Assembly: GCF_000315625.1 (NCBI RefSeq)
Contig: NW_005434576.1
Coordinates: 255,655-280,402 of the forward strand
Source: Guillardia theta CCMP2712
Lineage: Eukaryota > Cryptophyceae > Pyrenomonadales > Geminigeraceae
Length of the DNA: 24,748 nucleotides
Reading direction: 5' to 3'
Positions 20,263-24,748 of the stretch are shown here, piece after piece; position 1 is the stretch's first letter; each line of letters starts with the position of its first letter. Position numbers and translations under genes: made by a program. The notes under the pieces are model-generated. The model saw only the letters and a program-made list of their open reading frames with translations, did no database searches and was not told where the DNA came from.

Positions 20263-20580
20263 GGAGGAGGAGGAGGAAGTGTTGGTGGAAAGGCATCGAT
20301 GATGGGCACGAGACATGTGCGGTACATGAGGGACTAGAGGAGAGCATTGAGCGGTTCTGTGTGCCATCAACATCTTGACTGGCGCCTGTACAGGAGGAAC
20401 GAGTGGAATTGCGCCTCCCCTCCTGTCCGACTTTGCATTGGCTGCAAACTCCCACGACCTGCACATGTTCTTCTGCCAGGCTGTCGCACCATGGCGAGAA
20501 GATCTCGATGTGTCTCTCACTCCCTTCATCGTCCTCGCTATCATGCTTCCCACGCTCGTTCCCCGCATCCTAGTCGTCAT
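18680..20580 (-). CDS. COQ9: Ubiquinone biosynthesis protein COQ9
   Basis: Eight exons, minus strand, in order: 20580-20183, 19986-19870, 19827-19746, 19611-19491, 19356-19275, 19181-19079, 18902-18852, 18745-18680. All phases agree, giving about 339 aa. COQ9 is a mitochondrial lipid-binding protein of the CoQ synthome that presents the ubiquinone precursor to COQ7. Family signatures across junctions: LLECALENVHQHGWT and HGIFPRGAVELVEFF (N-terminal helices), LVKLAPYVSSWPQAIAILAF, GDGNVDASWFSKR (equivalent to GDxSTDFNWYTKR), GLYVGAEFYMLTDYSEDFKD (equivalent to the Ala-Ile-Tyr...Thr-Glu-Leu helix and the following Asp-rich turn), then IKQVETLLYQALENI. The first exon is Arg-rich and contains MSRAHHRCLSTNTS (from residue 89), a plausible mitochondrial presequence, followed by about 17 serines from a TCC repeat. 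Translation could begin at the outer ATG (20580) or at that Met (20316). Several introns carry microsatellites. Confidence 0.93.
19357..19490 (-). other. COQ9 intron with (GACGAG)n
   Basis: 134-nt intron, donor CCTG|gtctgc, acceptor cttacag|GAG, containing a GGACGA hexamer array (19420-19483 on plus). It joins ILAFPSNLPG to AVATLARTSDV in the right phase. Confidence 0.8.
20016..20110. repeat. (GGAGCA/GGAGCG)n hexamer array in COQ9 intron 1
   Basis: Imperfect gcaggagcgggagc and gtagcggtagcagg units inside the 196-nt intron 19987-20182. Open frames over it (poly-AP, poly-SG) are artefacts. Confidence 0.9.
20236..20280. repeat. (GGA)n coding for the COQ9 poly-Ser tract
   Basis: Plus-strand gaggaggagg repeats read as TCC codons on the minus strand within exon 1, giving about 17 consecutive serines between the presequence-like segment and FKQNGSNDDEQSLR. 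Confidence 0.85.
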
Positions 20581-20599
20581 CACGCGTGTTTCCTGCTTG

Positions 20600-21110
20600 C
20601 GCTACCCCCTAGTAGTACCCCTCCATTGTAACCCCCACCAGTCATATCCCCCAACAGTACCCACCATCTTGACTTGATGTACTACCCCTTGACCTTCTTT
20701 GACCCTAGCGGTTCAACGTGTCCAACACACAAGACGAAAATCAACAATGACAAGTCTAGATCATCTCAGTGAAGGGCCTCCGGCCCGCCGCCGGGCTCCG
20801 ACGGCCCGGCGAAAAAAAAAACCTGCATAAAAAAAAAGTTAAACGAGAAGAAATTCCCTTCTGTGTAAAGCTCTCTTGGGTGGGTAGGGTCACGAGGTCG
20901 AGACTTTTGGAGGAGGGGTAGGGTGGGTATGACATCGAGAAACCAGCAAGGGAAAAGGTCTGTAGGGGTGGGGTCAACTAAAGATAATTTCATGAGGAAA
21001 AGGGGGGTTATCATTCCTGTATTTAAAGGACTTTGGTGGTGGGTGGTGAATCGAATGAAATCGTAGGGTGGGGGTGGACCAAAAGGGTGCAACTTAGGGG
21101 TCAGGGGGTG
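20600..21110. repeat. Dispersed C4/G4-run stretch, copy 3
   Basis: C runs on the plus strand at 20603-20690 (ctaccccctag, agtacccctcc, aacccccacc, tatcccccaac, actacccctt), a GC-rich self-complementary core with A tracts at 20774-20837, then G runs at 20878-21110 (gggtgggtagggt, ggaggggtagggtggg, aggggtgggg, tagggtgggggtgg). The strand switch around a central core gives an inverted-repeat-like layout. Confidence 0.6.
20774..20837. repeat. GC-rich inverted repeat followed by two A tracts
   Basis: About 38 bp of almost pure G/C (GGGCCTCCGGCCCG..., ending GGCCCGGCG) contains self-complementary words such as GCCCG/CGGGC and GGCC. It is followed at once by A10, then cctgcat, then A9. It sits at the C-run to G-run switch. 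Confidence 0.55.
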
Positions 21111-21819
21111 GGTCTGCAAGGTGGCCAAACAATGCTGCGCTTGTTGTTTCAGGTAAACAGAGGAAGAGGAAGAGAGGAGGAGGAGAGGAGGAGGAGAAGA
21201 TAAAGAGAAGACCAAGAAGATGAGAAGGAGAAGGCGAGGTTGAAGGAGAAGGAAAGAGAGGTAAGAGAAGAGGAAGAAGGAAATGTGGAAGGAGGATTAG
21301 GAGGGAACGAGGAGAGGCAGAGGTGAAAAAGTAACAGGCTGAGGAGAGTGACAAGGAGAAAGTAAACGAGAATGTAATGGAGGAAAAGGAGAGAAGCATG
21401 AAGGAACAGCATCCTGGATTGGTTTCACTATGGTCATGGGACTGAAGAAGAGATATTTTGAGACATCTGTAAACATCCGCTGGAACGAAAATGAGTGTAG
21501 AAAGCTTATTTGACCTTATGAATAGAGATGAGTAAGCAGCGGATTGTGTGAAATTGATGATAATGCTGCAAGTGTTTCGTATTGTCATCATGCTGTTCTG
21601 TTACAACCCAACATGTCAGTGTAATCATGGACAAACAATCCAAAAATATGACAATCATCACAAGGCTGAAGCAGCACTTCAACCTGTAAAAGTTTAATTT
21701 CTTTTTACATGTTTGAGTCTTAGGAGAAATCACTTGTATCAGCACCATGACAGAAGCACGAACGCTCCTCTCCTCTCCCCACTCGCTCCTCCCTGACATG
21801 TGCTTGACAGGTTCGCCTG

Positions 21820-22278
21820 ATGCCGCGCATGGTGGGAAGCAGGAATACTTCAACGACACCGCCGGGAGCGAAGGAGGAGGACGAGGAGGAGAACATCTCT
21901 AGTATCATCCGGGCAGACCTGAGCATCACCAAACCTCCTCCTGTCCCTCCAGGAGGAGACAAGGAGGAAACCGACGTCGGAGCAGCGGCAGCATTGATCC
22001 TCGCCCGCGGCATGTCGTTTGGCAACACCAAGGCACTGGACAGCATCTACCTGCATGAGTACTCGGCAAGGGGAGAGGAGACGCCTCCTCCTCCCCATGC
22101 TGGAGGGGAGCTGAAGGGAGCGAGGGAGGCGAAGAGGGAGGAAGTGGAGGAGGGCAAGTCGAGGATGTGTCCTCAAGAGCATGCGGATCGAGTCTCTGCC
22201 ATCCTCCTCGCTCGCGGCGCCTCCTTCTGCCATGCACGGGCGCTGGATAGCATCTACCTGAAGGACGTCGGGGGATGA
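21820..22278 (+). CDS. Unrecognised 152-aa protein with duplicated ARG-SF-ALDSIYL motif
   Basis: Single open frame from the first ATG (MPRMVGSRN), TGA at 22276-22278. I recognise no family. The protein is acidic and Pro-rich at the start, with two copies of a motif of about 24 residues: residues 57-80 (LILARGMSFGNTKALDSIYL) and 126-149 (AILLARGASFCHARALDSIYL trimmed to its core here as LLARGASF...ALDSIYL). About 14 of 24 positions are identical. A charged linker (Glu/Lys-rich, 95-120) separates them. No signal peptide or membrane segment. The coding bias (GCC/CTC/AGC-rich) and the conserved repeat argue for a real gene. The frame is open back to 21808, and cttgacag at 21803-21810 could be a splice acceptor, so an upstream exon is possible; none was found. 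Confidence 0.55.
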   Translation: MPRMVGSRNTSTTPPGAKEEDEEENISSIIRADLSITKPPPVPPGGDKEETDVGAAAALILARGMSFGNTKALDSIYLHEYSARGEETPPPPHAGGELKGAREAKREEVEEGKSRMCPQEHADRVSAILLARGASFCHARALDSIYLKDVGG

Positions 22279-22699
22279 AGAAAGTGCGGGGCTTGTTACC
22301 ACTAATGAGCTGAGGAGGAGGAGGAGGAGGAGGAAGTGTGAGTTTAAAACTCATGCGGGGAGAGGTGACTTGATTCTTTTGTTTTGTTGATTTTTTTGGA
22401 TTGCGGCTCACGGGACGCCATCCTCTTGTTTGCTAGTGCGTCTGATCTGTGAGGGACATGGAACAAGTTATGAGCCTCAGTCGTGATGACAAGAACTGAT
22501 TGATGTGGAGGGACAGGATGAAAGGGAGAGGAAGAGGAGAAGAGGGAAGTTGTACAGGATTCTAGATCCTCCTTCTCTTCCTTCCTCTCATCCATTGACA
22601 GTGTCCTCTGTTTTACTTCTTTTTGTTTGAGGACGGGAAAGAATAAAAAGAGATCAAAGATAAAGTACAGGTGTCGACCCTCCACCATCATTATCACCA
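22279..22699. other. Convergent intergenic region (duplicated-motif gene / MFS-like gene 3' ends)
   Basis: 421-bp tail-to-tail gap with a short (GGA)n at 22313-22335 and mixed sequence. An AATAAA at 22642-22647 (plus) could serve the plus-strand gene, about 365 nt after its stop, but this is weak. No coding exon seen. Confidence 0.6.
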
Positions 22700-24748
22700 T
22701 CATTGCTGGTTCGGATACAACTCCCAGTAGTTGTCGAAGCGAAAATCCTCCCTCATCGAGATTTCAGCTCCAGGGAGAACCTGCTCGCAGTCAGCAGCCA
22801 CCAACACCTCCACCACCACCACCACCTCCTCCCCCTCCTCCTCTTCCCCTCCTCCTCCTCCTCCTCCTCATCTTCCTCCTACTCTATACCGCACCCCAAG
22901 GCTCCCTCTCTCAATCTTAATTTCAGAAATACGGGAAAAAAGGAAGGAAGAGCGAGCACTAGGAGAAAGGAAAGGAGCCGCAGAGGAGGAGGGAGAGTAC
23001 AGAGAGGAGTGGAGGATGAAGTGCAGCACAGAAAGTCGCATTTACCTCAGCTTCCTCTTGCACGTCAGGCGAGATGAGAGAATGGCGGAGGACGAAGAAG
23101 ATAACGAGGGCGATGAAGGACAAGGAGGAGAGGAGGAGGAAGCAGATTACTCCAGTCTGCCGCACATTCAGAGGAGGGTCAGAGCGAGATTGGAGGAGCA
23201 GAGGAAGAGAAAGAGGAAGTGGATGAGTGGAGCACGTGTATAAGGATCAGGATGCAGAAGTAGAAGGAATACATTGAAGGGAAGGGAAGCAGCGGCAGGG
23301 GAGGAGCAAGGAGCAAGAAGCAGCAGAAGCAGGAGGACGAGAAGAAAGCAGGACGAGGTGGAGGTGAAGGAAGGGAGGAAGGGAGGAAGGGAGGAGGGAA
23401 GAAGGGAGGGAGGGAGGAGGAGCAGCAGCAGCAGGATGTGGACGTATATCGATGGTTGATGGTGGACCGACCGGATCGAGATCAATCGCGAGGATCAGCG
23501 CGAGAGGTCCGAGAGCTCGAGCAGGCAGCCTTGTCATGCTCCAGAAGAGCTGCGGCGACGTCAGCAAATGTAGACCTGCTTCACCCTTCCCTCCTCCTCT
23601 TCTCTCCTCCTCCTCCTCCTCTTCCCTCCCTCCCTCCCTCCCTCCTCTCCCTCCCTCCCTTCCCTTCCCTTCTACCTGCAGCCAGACCAGCTCGCCGTCC
23701 TCGGAGTAGACCTTGACGATGGCAGCAGAGACGATATCGTTGGCGATTTCAGAGAGAGGAAAGAAGCCGAAGCAAGAGAGGCAGCAGCCAAAGGTGAAAG
23801 AGAGAGCGTCCATCCTGGCATGGTGTGAGAGGGAGAGAGAGAGGAGGGAGAGGGAGAGGGTAAGGAGACGAGGAAGGAGGAAGGAGAAGAGAGGAGGGAA
23901 GGCAAGAGCGAAGAAGGGGAGAAAGAAGTAGATAAGTAGGAGTAAGTGGAGAGGGGAGGCAGAGACTAGGACGATAAGAGAAGGAGAGGGAGACAGCGAA
24001 GGGGGGGGGGGGGGGTGCAAGAGAACAGGACGAAACAGACAAGGGCGGGGGAAGGAGGAGAAGCAGCTGACCTTCCTCTCCATGGGAAGCAGAAGGAGAA
24101 ACCGAGGAGGACGAGGAAGACACTGAGGAATATGAGAGAGCGCAAGGGCTGCAAAACTGTCAGGTCACGTAGAGAGCGAATGGAGGAGGAAGAGGAGCAG
24201 GAGCAGAAGCAGCAGTAGCAGCAGCAGGTGGAGGAGGTGGAGGACGAGCAGGAGCTCACCTGCATCTTCTTGAGCGGATCGAACACAGCTATTCCTATAA
24301 CTCCACATACAAGATTCCCCTGTAACCGAGTTATCTCCTGCCTCCCCCCCTCCCTCCCCCCCCCCACCCCTCCCCACCCCACCCTCATCTCCCGCTTCTT
24401 CCCTCCCTCCCTCCCTCCCTCCCTCCCTCCCTCCCTCACCCATGATGAAGATGGCAATGGCGTCGCAGCTCCAGTCGTTCCAAACTCGAAGGAGAGGAGG
24501 AACAATGGATTCTATGCTCACCTGAAAGCTGCTGAGTAGCAGAAGAGAGAAGCGAAGATGTTCAAGAGAGATCCAGGGGAGGGGAGAGGAGGGGAGAGGG
24601 AGAGGTAGGGAGCGAGAAGGATGAGGAGGAGGAGAAGGGGTGGATACTCACGAGCGTCATCTGCGCGAGGAATTCGAGGGCCACGCAGGCAGCAAGGGGG
24701 TAAAAATACTTGAGAGACTTCGGGCTGAGATGCGCGAGAGGAACCCGC
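22700..24748 (-). CDS. Major-facilitator-like multi-spanning membrane protein, C-terminal part (5' end beyond right edge)
   Basis: Minus-strand exons in order: 24748-24652, 24521-24440, 24319-24260, 24148-24072, 23814-23676, 23549-23472, 23156-23046, 22780-22700 (TGA), about 240 residues. Hydrophobic segments: YFYPLAACVALEFLAQMTL, DAIAIFIMG/GNLVCGVIGIAVFD, SLIFLSVFLVLLGFSFCF, DALSFTFGCCLSCFGFFPL, ARALGPLALILAI and TGVICFLLLSSLSFIALVIF. Features such as SMTRLPARALGPL after an amphipathic linker, and a cytosolic tail (PDVQEEAEVLPGAEISM...WELYPNQQ), look like the second half of an MFS transporter; the substrate and exact family are unknown. Phases agree at all junctions except 24440/24319, where the obvious splice leaves one extra nucleotide. 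The exon 23549-23472 donor (CCG|gtcggt) is also only fair. Introns hold (CCCT)n, G15 and purine repeats. Confidence 0.72.
22800..22875. repeat. (CCA)n and (CCT)n microsatellites in an intron of the MFS-like gene
   Basis: caccaccaccacc and cctcctcctcctcc blocks lie just upstream (transcript sense) of the last exon's acceptor at 22780. Confidence 0.9.
23358..23430. repeat. (GGGA/GGAA)n purine repeat in an intron of the MFS-like gene
   Basis: gaaggaaggg and gggagggagg units, ending in agcagcagcagcagg, within the intron 23157-23471. Confidence 0.85.
23605..23668. repeat. (CCTC/CCCT)n repeat in an intron of the MFS-like gene
   Basis: ctcctcctcctcc followed by ccctccctccctccc within the short intron 23550-23675. 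Confidence 0.9.
24001..24015. repeat. G homopolymer, about 15 nt
   Basis: Uninterrupted G run between gcgaag and tgcaag, in the intron 23815-24071 of the MFS-like gene. Its length may be unreliable in the assembly. Confidence 0.9.
24341..24437. repeat. Poly-C and (CCCT)n in an intron of the MFS-like gene
   Basis: Intron 24320-24439 consists largely of C runs (a run of about 12 near 24356-24365) and a cccTcccT array at 24401-24437 that reaches the donor at 24439. Confidence 0.9.

Larger units (their letters stand above)
20581..21819. other. Divergent intergenic region 3 (COQ9 / duplicated-motif gene)
   Basis: 1.24-kb head-to-head gap: C4/G4-run stretch (20600-21110), then purine-rich gagaggagg sequence (21155-21400), then about 400 bp of AT-richer sequence up to the next start. 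Open frames over the purine-rich part are low-complexity Ser/Leu/Phe strings. No coding exon recognised. Confidence 0.65.

Noticed and set aside
20812-20837. Poly(A) tail of a processed retrocopy
   Set aside because: The A tracts follow a GC hairpin rather than any coding or RNA-gene sequence, and I see no target-site duplication; kept only as part of the inverted layout.
20766-21591. Minus-strand Ser/Leu/Phe-rich open frames upstream of COQ9
   Set aside because: They read through the G-run field and a purine-rich low-complexity stretch, with no recognisable protein and no matching splice phases.
22731-23243. Plus-strand open frame MSKRKSSLIEI... (170 aa)
   Set aside because: Antisense shadow of two MFS-like exons plus intron microsatellites; the minus-strand exons have matching phases and a hydrophobic segment.

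Overview
The window is nuclear eukaryotic DNA. Its genes are split by GT-AG introns, the encoded proteins include subunits found only in eukaryotes (CNOT1) or in mitochondria (COQ9), and GC-rich microsatellites are everywhere. A eukaryotic AI-2E-type transporter, an EF-hand/ADP-ribosyltransferase protein and the GA/CT-rich low-complexity introns suggest a unicellular alga or related protist. A cryptophyte such as Guillardia theta is my best guess, but the sequence alone does not prove it.

Seven protein genes can be rebuilt by joining exons whose phases agree, and their strands alternate perfectly. (1) 188-1724, minus: EF-hand protein, 3' end beyond the left edge. (2) 3520-5567, plus: AI-2E/PerM-family membrane transporter, 3 exons, about 451 aa. 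(3) 6130-8140, minus: EF-hand-like plus arginine ADP-ribosyltransferase-like protein, 3 exons, about 542 aa. (4) 10441-18244, plus: CNOT1, scaffold of the CCR4-NOT deadenylase, 15 exons, about 2372 aa and apparently complete. (5) 18680-20580, minus: COQ9, ubiquinone biosynthesis, 8 exons, about 339 aa. (6) 21820-22278, plus: unrecognised 152-aa protein with an internal duplication. (7) 22700-24748, minus: C-terminal part of a major-facilitator-like membrane protein, 5' end beyond the right edge.

Because strands alternate, the intergenic spaces are of two kinds. The three convergent (tail-to-tail) gaps are short: about 560, 435 and 420 bp. The three divergent (head-to-head) gaps are long: about 1.8, 2.3 and 1.2 kb. 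Each divergent gap holds a stretch of short C4-C6 or G4-G6 runs, typically TACCCC or CCACCCC and their complements, set in otherwise non-repetitive sequence (about 2380-2960, 8640-9840 and 20600-21110). I did not see these stretches in genes or in the convergent gaps. They are the most interesting unexplained signal here and may belong to bidirectional promoters or to a dispersed element.

Introns also fall into two classes. All 14 CNOT1 introns are 34-55 nt and free of repeats. Most introns of the other genes are about 90-365 nt and many carry hexamer or trinucleotide microsatellites. The genes have no evident common pathway: mRNA decay, ubiquinone synthesis, membrane transport, protein ADP-ribosylation and calcium sensing are simply neighbours.
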